Assembly (NCBI RefSeq): GCF_963678635.1
Contig: NC_087063.1
Coordinates: 53,457,074 to 53,521,073 of the forward strand
DNA length: 64,000 bases
Reading direction: 5' to 3'
DNA from: Symsagittifera roscoffensis
Lineage: Eukaryota > Xenacoelomorpha > Acoela > Convolutidae
The translations under genes were made by a program, and so were the position numbers. The notes beneath the pieces are model-generated. The model did no database searches. It had not been told where the DNA came from and was given only the letters and a program-made list of their open reading frames with translations. Of the stretch, positions 22,018 to 33,900 are shown piece after piece (position 1 is the stretch's first letter; each line of letters begins with the position of its first letter).

Positions 22018-25000
22018 GTGAGCTTGAGGATGAAAAACTACAATGAACTAAGTGACAATAAGCAAGTATGTATAGTTCCAAACCCTAATAGTCAAAGTGC
22101 TGCTGTTTTAGGAAGATCATTTTCGATAACGAAGAGTGGTCTCTGCGTCAGTGTCTTGTTGAATACCCTTGACATACCGATCACGATACAGAGAGGGAGG
22201 AAACTGGGATATGCTTTGCCGGTTAAAACTCGATATGAAACGATTGAGAACTTAAAACAAAATGAAGTTGTTGATTGTCCCAATCACAGGGATAAAATTT
22301 GTATCTTGAGACGATTGCAAAAAATTAAATATTCTTCAGGCCTTATTAAATCACTTAAGTCAGAAACGGACGATGGGCTGTCGAGCTGTTCAAACTTTCC
22401 AGAGCGACCCACACTAGATGAGATGCAGACAGATAAACCGGTTCTGCCGGAGATTGAACATCTGAGGGGCAAACTGAAAGATGAACAGCTCGAAGCCATC
22501 AAAGACGTACTAGAGCGGAACGAAGAAGTTTTCTCGAGGCATAAGGCGGATATCGGGTGTTGTAATTTTGTGGAGCATGAAATAGAACTTGAGGAAAACG
22601 CGGTACCGCACAGGGAGGGGGCGAGGCGTATGACCCCACACAAATCGGACGCGTGTAGAAAAGAAATCGAGACGTTACTAGAGTATGACATGATAGAACC
22701 ATCCAAGTCACCGTGGGCGTGTGGAGTAGTGATGGCCAAAAAGAAAGGCGACCAGTTGAGGTTCTGTTGTGACTTTCGATACCTGAACTCCGTCACGGTG
22801 AAGGATGCCTATCCCATACCCAGAATTGATGAAAGCCTCTCGAAGTTAGGTGATGCAAAATTTTTTACGACTCTTGATTTAGGTTCGGCTTTTTGGCAGG
22901 TACCGTTAAGGAAACAAGACAGGGACAAGACAGGGTTCGCCTGCGAGTTAGGTCTGTTTCAATGGAAACGGATGCCGTTTGGACTCTGCAATGCCACAGC
23001 CACGTTTCAACGGCTGATGGCACACGCGCTGATAGGCGTGACGAAGAAGTACGGCAACCTGGTAATGTGCTATGTGGACGACGTGGTAATAGCAACGCCA
23101 ACACTAGAAGACCACATTGAGAGACTTGATGAGGTGTTCGCGTGCATGAAAAGATCGGGGCTGAAGTGCAAACCATCAAAGTGTGAAATACTCAAGGACT
23201 CAATAAAATATTTGGGCAGGATGGTAGACAAGCACGGCATCAGACCTGACCCAGACGCCGTGGAAGCAGTCCTAACCTGGAAATCACCGAAGACAGAGCA
23301 CCAGTTGATGAGCTTCCTGGGCTTCGCTAACTATTACAGGGAGTTCATCAAAGGCTACGCGGACAAGGTATACCCGATGCAACAATTAATGAGACACAAG
23401 GGCAAGAAGTTCACGTGGAACAACGCAGCAGAAGAGTCATTCCAGAGAATAAAGAAAGAACTATGTGAGGCACCAGTACTGGGTATGCCGACTGAGAAGG
23501 GGATGTACGTGCTGGACACAGATGCGTCGGTAGTCGCGATTTCTGGGGTTCTCCATCAAGAACAAGAATGGAATGGGAAGACAGTCTTGAGACCAATAGC
23601 ATACGGGAGCAAAGTCCTAAGTGACACAGAAATGAAGTACGGAGCACCGAAAGCAGAGATGTTCGCAGTGGTCACCTTTGTCGAGAAATACAGAGCGTAC
23701 CTAGGCAGTGAACCTTTCAAGCTGCGAGTAGATAACCGAGCATTAAGCTGGCTGAAAACGTACTCAATGGACCAGAGCTACATTGGGAGATGGATAGTTC
23801 GCTTGGACGGATACAACATGATAATTGAACATAGAACGCGAGACAAACATCAAAATGCCGACAGCTTGAGCAAGAAGACGGAGTTCTACGAGAGACAAGA
23901 ACAAAGAGAGGCGGACAGACCTGAGATCAAAGATGGTTTCTCCTTTATGGACAAAGAAACATACGACAGTCTTCCACTCACGAGATGGCTGGACAAATCA
24001 GGTAAACCGATTGAAGATCATCCCGAATTGCCAAAAGAGTCTCTTGAAAAGACCATCTTGAAGAAAAGCAGAGGGATTCCGGTAGGAATAATGCTCAAGT
24101 CCAAAATCGTGAGGGAAACACTCAAGGCAAAAGGTCACGATCTCACCCAGGTAGAGGAGGGAACAGTCCAAATAGATGAAGACTTAATGAGGTTGCTTGA
24201 GAAACTATCGGATGACAAACCCGTGATCCAAGGGAAAAGTCAGGAGGCACCGGAACTAACCATACTTCGGAGAGAAAAAACAGTGAACAATACTGACGTC
24301 TCAAAAGGAATCACCACTGATAGCAAGGAAGTTGTGCGATCACTAGTTGAGAAAATCCCCGAAAAAATTCTGGAGCAAACAAAAGTCAGGGATAAGAAAG
24401 TGACATTCAGAGAAGAAATTGAACACCTGGGATTAGATCAAGAGTCCGGGGAGTGGTCCAGATTCATGGAAGAAGACGAAACCGGAGAAGGAAAATTGTC
24501 CGGGGAGCGTAAAGAATGGGATGAAGACTCGGACGAGAACAGTGAGGATCAAGACAGTCTATGTATGATACTGGCGGAAGAGAAGATGAGACAGCACGAC
24601 AGGGAATTACAGACAGATCCATCTTCAGGAACGTACAATCTGGAAATGCAAGAGGTACGAGGTGGAGAAGAGCTCGAGAAAATAGCAGTTTCAAGAAAGC
24701 CTCTTAGGGAACTATCGTGCAACTCAAACGTCAGAACGAATCTGGTACCAGAGGACGACATGAAGATCATGAAAAGGATAATATGTGTGAAACTGAGCGA
24801 TGACATCCACAATCCTGGTGAGATGAATGGACAGATCATGGCGTTAAAGGAGCACGTTAAGGCGAGATATAGACTGTCTGACCTAATAAGGGCCCAGAAG
24901 AATGACAAAATGACAAGTAACCTCTCCAAATGGATCCATTCTGGAGTCAAGGAGAAGGGGGAACTTGAGGAAGACAGCTACAAGATCTTGAGCCAGTTCT

Positions 25001-26829
25001 ACAAAGAAAAGAGAGACTTGCTTTACCACACAGCGGAAGGGGTGGTAGCGTGCAAGAGAAGAGATGAGGAAAAGATATTACACAAACACAACCTCATCAT
25101 ACTACCACAACTGTACCAAACGGAAGTGCTCTTCAGATCACACGACCAAATGGGCCATCAGGGGATAGATAAAGTACAACAAAGGATACTTCACAGGTTT
25201 GACTGGCCGGGAATGAGAAAAGCTTGCGAGAGATGGGTGAATGCCTGCCTAGCATGCCTTCAAGTAAAAGACCCAAGGAAGATGAAGTTTCCCCTCAAGT
25301 CTGTCGAGAGTTCGGAATTCAATGAAGTGGTGCAGATAGACCATCAGAAAATCTGCATGACGGAATCGGGTTATAACCAAATACTAGTTATAATAGATCA
25401 CTTCACCAAGTTGGCGGAAGCAGTTCCGTGCCAGACAGCCTCAGCAGAGGAAACATGTGATCACCTGATAACGCATTGGATATCACGGTATGGTTGCCCA
25501 ATGACTTTCCAGTCAGACAACGGCAAGGCTTTTGTGGGGGACTTAACAAAAGAATTGATGAAGAGGTCACACATTGCTCAAGCACACTCGACGACCTATC
25601 ATCCACAGACCAATGGGTTGGTAGAAAGACAGAACAGGACACTAGTCAACATGCTCAGGGTGTACTGCTCAAGGTACATGACGGACTGGGACAAATACCT
25701 GCCACAGGTAGTAGGAGCCTACAATAGTACCCAGCACTCTACAACGGGTATCAGCCCTTTCATGATGTTGACGGGCAGGGAAAGGGCAATGCCTCTGACA
25801 TTCTTCTATCCGGAGTACGAGGGGAAGAGGACGTCGCCTCAAGCATACGTAAAGGAAGCGATCAAAAGACAACAAGAGCTGAACGAGCTATGTCGGAGAA
25901 ACACGGCACAAGCGCAAACGAGGCAACGCAAGAAATATGACGAAAAGATACTGAGAGCAAAGCCATACGAAGCGGGCCAATACGTGTGGGTCTTTCAAAA
26001 CGTCATACCGCCCAAGGGAACAAAGAAACTACTCAAGAAATGGAGAGGACCGTTCATGATTACGGAAGTACATCAACAAGGAAGGTTCTATCGCTTGAGT
26101 ACAGGGCGAGCAGCACATTACGAAAATCTGAAACCTCACGTTCCGTCCCCGGAGGATTGGTGCCTGCCGAAAGACATGGAGGGTCTTGACTACCTGGTGG
26201 TGGAACCAGCGTGCGAAGTGAATGAGAAAGGCACCAGAGAGAAAAATGATGGTAATGAGAACTTGAGTTTGGACGACAACGAAAAGATAGAAGTGGAGTC
26301 GGATGCAGGTTCATTTGTAGAAGAAGACTGGAACGATCCCGAGCAAAACGAGGTACCGAAGTGGATGGAACCGGATCGACCAACACCACCGGAAACCAGG
26401 ACGGGCAATCGTAAACGAACAGGTATGAGGTACAATAGGTACGGGGATGACTTCTTGATCGATAAGATACAGCCAGACAAGTTGGGCGATGAACTACTAA
26501 GCGCAGGCGAACTGGAGGCCGAAGAGGAATGGCAAGTGATTGACGATGGTGGACATTATCCGCAGGATGATTACTCGACGCCCGAATTGGAGACGGACCT
26601 CGAGCAGAGTGAAATAGAAAGGAGGGAGAACTCGAACTTGAGGATTCTAGAGTGGATGCGTGATGTCAAGGACGAGAGCCGCGAAGGACAAAGCATTCAG
26701 CAAATCGATGTATCAGCAGCAAGTTACATGAAGACAGAGGACCCTCTTTTCGGATGGACAGCAACAGATAGGCCACTGGAAATCCCTAAGGACAATTCAG
26801 AGACCCGACATCGACGGGGACGTCGATAA
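22018..26829 (+). CDS. Element B Pol: reverse transcriptase, RNase H, integrase
   Basis: 1,603 residues, open from just after the frameshift; the first codon is not a true start. The reverse transcriptase palm carries YVDD at residues 352-355. RNase H follows (DTDAS, KAEMFAVV, VDNRAL, NADSLS). A linker rich in Glu and Lys of about 300 residues separates it from integrase, which has an HHCC zinc finger, a D-D35-E core (QIDHQ, QSDNG, LVERQ) and a GPF module (WRGPFMITEV). No chromodomain is visible. A net one-base loss near 26800 truncates it before the C-terminal macro-like domain. Confidence 0.92.
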   Translation: MSLRMKNYNELSDNKQVCIVPNPNSQSAAVLGRSFSITKSGLCVSVLLNTLDIPITIQRGRKLGYALPVKTRYETIENLKQNEVVDCPNHRDKICILRRLQKIKYSSGLIKSLKSETDDGLSSCSNFPERPTLDEMQTDKPVLPEIEHLRGKLKDEQLEAIKDVLERNEEVFSRHKADIGCCNFVEHEIELEENAVPHREGARRMTPHKSDACRKEIETLLEYDMIEPSKSPWACGVVMAKKKGDQLRFCCDFRYLNSVTVKDAYPIPRIDESLSKLGDAKFFTTLDLGSAFWQVPLRKQDRDKTGFACELGLFQWKRMPFGLCNATATFQRLMAHALIGVTKKYGNLVMCYVDDVVIATPTLEDHIERLDEVFACMKRSGLKCKPSKCEILKDSIKYLGRMVDKHGIRPDPDAVEAVLTWKSPKTEHQLMSFLGFANYYREFIKGYADKVYPMQQLMRHKGKKFTWNNAAEESFQRIKKELCEAPVLGMPTEKGMYVLDTDASVVAISGVLHQEQEWNGKTVLRPIAYGSKVLSDTEMKYGAPKAEMFAVVTFVEKYRAYLGSEPFKLRVDNRALSWLKTYSMDQSYIGRWIVRLDGYNMIIEHRTRDKHQNADSLSKKTEFYERQEQREADRPEIKDGFSFMDKETYDSLPLTRWLDKSGKPIEDHPELPKESLEKTILKKSRGIPVGIMLKSKIVRETLKAKGHDLTQVEEGTVQIDEDLMRLLEKLSDDKPVIQGKSQEAPELTILRREKTVNNTDVSKGITTDSKEVVRSLVEKIPEKILEQTKVRDKKVTFREEIEHLGLDQESGEWSRFMEEDETGEGKLSGERKEWDEDSDENSEDQDSLCMILAEEKMRQHDRELQTDPSSGTYNLEMQEVRGGEELEKIAVSRKPLRELSCNSNVRTNLVPEDDMKIMKRIICVKLSDDIHNPGEMNGQIMALKEHVKARYRLSDLIRAQKNDKMTSNLSKWIHSGVKEKGELEEDSYKILSQFYKEKRDLLYHTAEGVVACKRRDEEKILHKHNLIILPQLYQTEVLFRSHDQMGHQGIDKVQQRILHRFDWPGMRKACERWVNACLACLQVKDPRKMKFPLKSVESSEFNEVVQIDHQKICMTESGYNQILVIIDHFTKLAEAVPCQTASAEETCDHLITHWISRYGCPMTFQSDNGKAFVGDLTKELMKRSHIAQAHSTTYHPQTNGLVERQNRTLVNMLRVYCSRYMTDWDKYLPQVVGAYNSTQHSTTGISPFMMLTGRERAMPLTFFYPEYEGKRTSPQAYVKEAIKRQQELNELCRRNTAQAQTRQRKKYDEKILRAKPYEAGQYVWVFQNVIPPKGTKKLLKKWRGPFMITEVHQQGRFYRLSTGRAAHYENLKPHVPSPEDWCLPKDMEGLDYLVVEPACEVNEKGTREKNDGNENLSLDDNEKIEVESDAGSFVEEDWNDPEQNEVPKWMEPDRPTPPETRTGNRKRTGMRYNRYGDDFLIDKIQPDKLGDELLSAGELEAEEEWQVIDDGGHYPQDDYSTPELETDLEQSEIERRENSNLRILEWMRDVKDESREGQSIQQIDVSAASYMKTEDPLFGWTATDRPLEIPKDNSETRHRRGRR

Positions 26830-26846
26830 ATATTTTTGTCCGGGGA

Positions 26847-27452
26847 GTGGGGGTAGGACTTACCCACACCGAAAATTTGATGATAAAGAAGCTCAAGGAA
26901 GTGAGGGAAACAAGCGGATTGGAACTGGAGGAAGAAGAACCAGAGCCTACCATAGGAAGGAATTTCAAAACGAAATTCGAAATACCCAATGAATACTCAG
27001 AGAACATCATGATAACGGATAGCGACTTCATCCTGTCAAACAGGACCAGCGCGATCTGCATCACGGCGGACATGAGTTTCAAATCAAGATTGGAGGCTGA
27101 CTTCAAAAGAGAGTACCAGAACGTAGAGTTTCTGTTCAGACAGAGGCCAGGACTGGGAGGCATAGCAGCGCTTCCACCGTCAGTGGCACAAGTCCCGGGC
27201 AAATACCTCTGCTTCCTAGTAACGAGAGTCAACGACAGAAACACAATTGATCCCGAACACGTGATATTGGCACTGACAAGACTACGTGACTTCATGATTG
27301 AAAGAGGAATAGTGGAGGTCTCGATGCCGGTGTACGACCCAAACAGGGGCAAACTGAGCTCGAGGGAATTGTATGCTATCCTACATGTGGTCTTTGCAGA
27401 AACCGAGATAATGGTGCATCTTCACAAGAAGTACTACTTGAGCATCGCCTGA
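26847..27452 (+). CDS. Element B C-terminal macro-like domain of Pol (out of frame)
   Basis: 201 residues, continuous with pol in Element C but separated here by the second frameshift. The pattern (SDFILSNRTSAICITADMSF, KYLCFLVTR, IVEVSMPVYD, VVFAETEIMVHL) matches the macro fold as seen in TARG1/OARD1-type ADP-ribose hydrolases. In that family a catalytic Lys follows the LIT strand and an Asp lies in the GCGLDR loop; both positions look changed here. This is DNA-identical to C over 600 bp apart from about one base. Binding of ADP-ribose is an inference. Confidence 0.75.
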   Translation: MGVGLTHTENLMIKKLKEVRETSGLELEEEEPEPTIGRNFKTKFEIPNEYSENIMITDSDFILSNRTSAICITADMSFKSRLEADFKREYQNVEFLFRQRPGLGGIAALPPSVAQVPGKYLCFLVTRVNDRNTIDPEHVILALTRLRDFMIERGIVEVSMPVYDPNRGKLSSRELYAILHVVFAETEIMVHLHKKYYLSIA

Positions 27453-27523
27453 GTCGGGTACATGGAGGTATCGAGTCGGGGGTGAGGGAGGAGTCTTGAG
27501 TTAGGTACTGGGGTGCGGCGCAG

Positions 27524-27735
27524 GTAAGGGGATCTTAAGATGTGATTGGCATGACAATTATCATTTTAAATGAATGATGGTGCTAAAACATAAAATGTGT
27601 CTGCATGTTTTTTAGAAAATTTAAATTGAATCATTTTAGTAGGGCGAAAAGGGGAGGGTTTTTAATCATAAAAGTAATGGGGCTTTCTGGTTAGGAACAC
27701 AGCTTGTCGGTCTAAATATCGGGTGTTATTTTCAG
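27524..27735 (+). other. Candidate intron between pol and ORF2, Element B
   Basis: A strong donor CAG/GTAAGG at 27521-27529 and an acceptor TTATTTTCAG ending at 27735 define a 212 bp AT-rich intron. Element C keeps both (51016-51235) though the interior has diverged. The acceptor could also join a distant leader donor to make a subgenomic ORF2 mRNA. Confidence 0.5.
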
Positions 27736-27803
27736 ATTGATTTGTTGATCTCAAATTGACTACTCATCTGTATTTAATCAAAAGAAGAGAACGACATCTC
27801 AAG

Positions 27804-27873
27804 AAAACTCAAGTTGCTCAGGTAAAACTCAAGTTGCTCAGGTAAAACTCAAGTTGCTCAGGTAAAACTCAAG
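27804..27873 (+). repeat. Triplicated 20 bp repeat upstream of ORF2
   Basis: AAAACTCAAGTTGCTCAGGT is present three times in tandem with a partial fourth. Each unit holds CTCAAG, the reverse complement of CTTGAG. Element C has an unrelated triplication at the same place with CTTGAG in the other orientation (51363-51410). Confidence 0.8.
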
Positions 27874-27908
27874 TACTAATACTCAAAGAGTCAATCGAAG
27901 TCACAGAA

Positions 27909-30900
27909 ATGGCCGATCGATACTGGAAGTCCATGCCATCGGCTCTGAAAAAGCCCACACTTGACGAACTGTACAGACGGCTGAGAGATCTGGATTACAC
28001 TCAAGTGAACGAGAGAATGGCAGTGATGCTGAACGCCATCCTACAATTGGAGGATGAGGGCGAGTGTCGAGAGTCTGCGACGGAGGCGGTCTTGATGGTA
28101 GGCTACACCACTGAAGGGGTGTCCGATCAAGCACAGACCAGATGGCTGTCCTGGAACGTGGATGGAGCGATAAGGGGGTTCGATTTGGCGAGGAACCCTG
28201 GTCTAAACAACAACACAGAGTATGGCGCGGGGGAATTCCCACTGCCGGCCAGACCATCAGTCAGGCCCGCGAGCCAGAGTACGGGTAAGGTACCGTCGAT
28301 GTCACGGGCACAGCAGACGGGGGAGGCTTATCCGGACGTCAGTGCCATGAAGAAAGAACTCGAGAGAACCCAGCGGGAGAAGAATAAGGCGAACCTCGAC
28401 CGGGATCAAGCGGTGCTCGAGAGGGATCAAGCGCGGAGAGAATTGGACATAATGAAGGCGGAACGGCTGCAGGCAGAAAGGGTGCGGGAGAATGCCGCGA
28501 ATTGTGAGCAGCTGAAGCAGGCTCTCGAGAGAGACCAAGCAAAACTTGAGAGGATCCAGCAACAACAGCGCGAGCTCGATATGCAAAAAGGGGCTAGGCC
28601 CAAAGAGCGGGTAGTGACTGTCTCAAGGCCAGAGTCACGCATGGAGGTGGACGAAGCTCCTAGGTCAAAGGGACGATTCAACCTCGATCGTGCGGCGCAA
28701 GAACATATGAATGAGGGGCTGGAGGTATGGATACCACCCGAATCAACGTCCTCCCTGCGTGGAATGGAGACTCAAGTAATACGACCATTGATGGACGTCG
28801 CGCTGCCTGGATACACACCGAGTTCGACCCCAGGTAGTAGTGGCGGCTCGTCACGGCTGAAAGAGTTGCAGGAGAGGTTACAGCTGAGGAATCGCGAGAG
28901 TCCGGTAAGAGTGGATTTACCCTCGACTTGGGGGGAACAGCCTGTCAGGAGTGTGATGATCTCGAGCTACAAGAAGAATACGGATGGGAGATATCGCAAG
29001 CACAATCGTATAGACTGGAATCCGGCGCAGAGAGAGAGAAGAGATTGCTTCCACGATGCGACTTGGGTGGAGTACTTCACGTATCCTCGAGTGCCTGAAG
29101 GCTCGGTTCACTTGATCATTGGAGACAGCTTGCTGCGGGTGCTGACCCGGATCCAATCCCATTGGCAAACGGGAATCTTGAGCTTCGCCGGAGCCGCAAC
29201 GCCGCAGATGTTAGCGACTCTTGAGATGCTAGGGATGGTGAGCGTGTACACAGTCACCCTGATGGTCGGGACGAATGATGTGTCAAGGGGGGAAGCGAGG
29301 AAGGTGACAAGGCTGCATGAAAAGATGAGCTGCATTCTCGAGGAGATACGGATCCAAATGGACCCGTCCATTCTCACGGTGTGTACTGTTCCCTACAACA
29401 TGGGAGCGGATCAACATGCGGTAGAGATGAATACGAAGGTGCGCAGCCTGAACGAAACAATCAGGAAGATTCATCAGAGGAGTGTCCTTCCCCTTAGGCT
29501 ACTGGACGTGGCTGAGCAAATGGAATTAACCTCTTTCCCTGACAATGCATCTGCGGATGGCATTCACTTTGACAGGCCCAGAGGGGTGGAATGGTTGAAC
29601 GACGTCTTTCAAAAGCATATATGCGCGCTAGAGACGGATTTGCTGGAAACAGCACAGGTCACGTTCGGGCCACCCCCAAACCCACCCTTCTTCAACCCGA
29701 GATCTTTGTCGAGTCGCTTGGGCGAGAGGGCCGATTCTAGAGATAGTGAGAGGAATAGCCGGGCCAAGTTGCCGGGCACCACGCCCATGGAAGCTGATGA
29801 AGTGACATCAGCAACTCCCCAGGGGTCGGTAATGTCCTCAGTGGTGGTTGCGGAGAAAAAGAGGTCAGAGAAGCCACTGGAGACCAGCAGACAGAAGTAT
29901 GAGGAGAAGGTCAAGGAACTGGATCTGGAAGACCTAGAGTGTAGACAGGAGCTAGCGAGGGCTTTGGGTCTTGAGCAGGTCTCACATGAAGACTTGGGGA
30001 GGCACAAGTGCGTGGACTGGTTGAAGGCTCATGAAACGCGTTTCTCGAGAGCGAAGTTGACAGAGACAGCAGACCTGAGTGGAATTCCCACTAGGTCGAT
30101 GATGGGACCAATTAATTACAGACCTCTCAAGTCCTTGGGGAGCCCGGGACTGGTGGTGGAGCCTCCCAAGCACCGGACCAGCATTGCCAGAATTAGAGTG
30201 GCCACTCCAGCACAGTTGAGAGTGGTCGACAAACTGATGAACCCAAGAGAGATGGAGTTACCAGACGCCGAATACGAAGGCGCAAAATTGGCCAATGACC
30301 CCCGATATGGGAAACCCTGTGGGCAGGCGCAACTGGCCAAAACCTTAGCGGTCTACGACAGAGCAGACCCAGCTGCAGCAAGGGTGGTGATCGTGGCAGG
30401 ATCAGATTTCGAAGGTACGTCTCCCAAGTTGTTTTGGCCAGAAACCCTGATATACACCTTGCCGGGTGCGGAACTGAACCAGATGTTGACCCTGGTAGTG
30501 GCAATAAAGTCAGAAATGCCCTGCGAACCTGAGTTACTGCTGTTTGCGGGGATGAACGATCATCTGCACGCAACGGGATTTCTTGAGCAGCTCAAGGGTG
30601 GTGAACCTACGCCAAAGAGGATCTGGGAGGCCATCCAGACCTTATTCGCGGCGATTAATGAAGTACAGGAGAATGTTGCCTCAAGATTCGGCGCCAAGAC
30701 AAAAGTGGCGTTCACAACATCCCCCGGGTACTCGAGCATGCCGCTGGCTCTGCAATTCGTGTACGCGATCTTGATCTTGATCGCAGAGGGGAATGGGTGG
30801 CGTGTCCTGATGGCAGCTCCCAACAGAGAATTGGAACCGACGAACTTGAGGCTGTGCAAGTCAGAACTCGCGGCAGCGTGGGCGGACGTCTCCCATGCAC

Positions 30901-33900
30901 TGAGAGGCTTTCACGAGTTGGCTGATATCCTCATCGTATTGGACGAGGTCCTCCTACTGGAAATATCTAACTTTGCCAGGCAACTTAAGCTCAGCCCGAT
31001 CCTTAGGGATGATCACCCAGTGATAATTCACCTGACGGCTAGTCTGTGGTTTCGGGACATGGAGTTGACCATTACGAGCTCGACCAGCAGATCTAGAGGG
31101 CCAAACAACGAAAGGCAGAACGTGGCCACATCGGAAAAACAACTGGAGTCGATGGGGAATCGGTTGGCGCAAGAGGGAGGCAGATGGCCCTTCTTAAGCC
31201 CAAGGTTGGAAAATGCCACGAGGAAAACAAGAGAGGATGCGCCGCCTCTGGTGAAGCAGATCTGGGAGTTTCTCGAGGAGCAACTGGGAAAAGCTGAGGA
31301 AAAGGGGATGACGGTTGGCAGGTTCGTCACGGCAGCCAATGAGGTCACGATTGGAGGATTTTGGAGAGAGCACGCGTGGGGTGAGCTGAAGACGAGGAGG
31401 GATCATGAGATTCTCGAGTTCTTGAGTCCTTGTTGGGGAAGAGAGTTCCTGACTGAGGTGTACAGTGCGAAGGAGACGATCTTTGATGCGTTTATACAGG
31501 AGATGTTGAATATGCCGATCAGCCTGTTGCTGGCGCTGTACCTGGTCTACCCAAGATACTTGTTTAATATGGGCCCCGCATACATGTTCAGTCGTGGTGT
31601 GGACACCCTCAGAATAGATGGATACTTGACGTTAGTACTCCTGACCCACGGTGAACTGGCGTCATTTCACCGATTGATGAGGTATGGGGAGCCCCTGGCG
31701 ATGGGAAGAACACACTCGAGTATTGAGACCTACTCGTACAAGTGTGCAGCCGGGCTAAGGACGCTGCTCGTGCAGTATCTACTGATGCAGAACAGGCACC
31801 TGACTGGCGAAGAAAAGAGCCCGAAGACCAGAGAGGAGTGGAGGAAAGTGAATGGAGGCATGCCCCTATTAACGGATCTATGCCTAGCCATGAGATCGGA
31901 TCCCATGGGGATTATCCGGGGGCTGGGGGAGGTCGTGACTTGTATATATGGACCGGCTGTCACGTTCGCATTTCCAGATCCCTTGGTGACAGCTTATCGA
32001 TACTCCGTGACCCACGTGAGCCTCATAAACGTACTGGATGGAACGACACTGAACTGGTGCCAGCAAGAGGTGCTAAGGGCACAAATGAGCAACACGGTGC
32101 TCTTCGGAAAGGTAAAGGATCCAGAGTTGATCGTGTACAGTTTCCGAGGACAAATGCAATGCCGGATGGGAGGCAAGCGCGAGGGCCCCATCGAAACTTA
32201 CCCCAAGTTTTGGAACTTGAATCCCTTGGCAGCCAATGGACAAGAAATCTTGAGAATCCCTGCATGGACAAAAAGTTTCGAGTTGGTGAAAAAGGAGCTG
32301 GAAGCGATATTGGAGAGAGAAGCCCTACCGACGAGCATTCCCGAGTTCCCCATAGTGAGGAGAATGACCCTAGGGATGAACAGTTCCCTGGTTGTCCCAT
32401 CCTCCTACGCGAGAACCACGACTGAAGAACGGCAGAAGGAGTTTACTGACGGCTGGGATCCGCTCTTCATCGGCTATACTGCAGCAATTTATTTCCATAC
32501 TAGCGATGTGAAGATAAACTCATGGACGACTCAAGCCAAGAAGATCAGAGGGTCGATGCCCCCTAAATTCGACGTGCAAGATACCTTGAGAGTACTTAAG
32601 CGGGCAGGCCTAGAGAACCAGCGGCCGGTATGGGACGACGGCAGGATGATAGTGGAAGAAGGGCATGTAGCACTGAAAGCAGACGCGATGCTATTTGCCA
32701 CAAGGAAGTACCGGGCACCTTACGGACTTGAGCTGATGGAGCGTAATAGGGAAGGAAAGAAGTTAGATGCAGCAGGTCCATTGTACGTGGCACTGACAAA
32801 AGGTGAGGCGACGAGTTCAGCGACACCATCACCCCTTCCAGTAGACATCCCTGGGGATAAAAAGAGTGGCACCGTGGCAGATCGATTCAAGAGGATCTTT
32901 GAGAGAAGGGAAGCAGAGTCAGGAGACGAAAGCATGGATGAAACCCTCAGTGAGGCAGGAGAGGATATGGAAGTGGGAAACACACCGGAGCAAAAGCCAA
33001 CGGAAGTGGAATTCACAGCGCAGGAATTGTTGAAAGACCTGAGTGAAGAAAACTGGGCAGATACTCCCACGCCACCTTTGACCTCGTCCCCTCGCAAGTA
33101 CCCGGAAATGTCGTTGACAAGCGAGAATCCCAACATGGGAATGATCTTCTTGAGTACGGAGAGGAGGGAGAAGAATACCTTCGAGGGAAACAGAGACGCC
33201 TTCCTGGGCACTCTGGATGGAGATGCTTGGCAAAAGTTCTTGAGCGAATTCAATCGAGAAGTGGATGAAGACACCACGTTGGATAATTTCAAAGAAGAAC
33301 TGTGGGACACGGTGGTGAAGTTTGGTGAGCCTGTCCTGGTGGGGACGGGTTTAGAAGAGAAAGCTAGAGTGGAACTACTGAACAAAATGGTCGAGTTGAG
33401 AAAGTCAAGAAAGACCAGAGAAGACAAATGTAAAGACAGCTCTACTCCGAAACAGAAAACTGACAATAAAATAATTAAGTGTACAAGGGGGGATAAGGTA
33501 GGAACTAGTAATATGATTAAAAGTACTAATATCCTTAAGGCTCGAGCAGGGGGGAGGCAAGAGTTGGCTGGAGAAAAGGAAGTTGAATCAGTGATGATAC
33601 CAATGACGCCCCCAAGCAAAGACGTGAGGTCTCGCAAGAGGAAGAGAGATGTGGAGGGAATGGGCAGTCCTTCAGCTGACGCGGTCTCGGAAAAAGACTT
33701 GAGAGAGACGGCTCCCATGGTTCTGGCGCGATGGAAAACGGCAGCCTACAAGAGTAGCTACGAACCGAGGAAACTGCTCGACATAGAAAAAGAAATGGAG
33801 AATCCCACTAGTTCCGTGACGGAGGAGGATTTCAAACCTCAAAGAATAAAAATGAAGCGAGGTTCGACGAGCGGGCAGACCTGGGAAGTAGATGTTGGCA

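Larger units (their letters stand above)
27453..27908 (+). other. Element B pol-ORF2 intergenic region
   Basis: 456 bp. It holds a candidate intron (27524-27735) and a triplicated 20 bp repeat directly before ORF2. Identity with Element C collapses after about 27550. Confidence 0.7.

Noticed and set aside
21985-22020. Programmed -1 frameshift between protease and reverse transcriptase in B
   Set aside because: C is in one frame across the same place, and no slippery heptamer with a following structure is evident.
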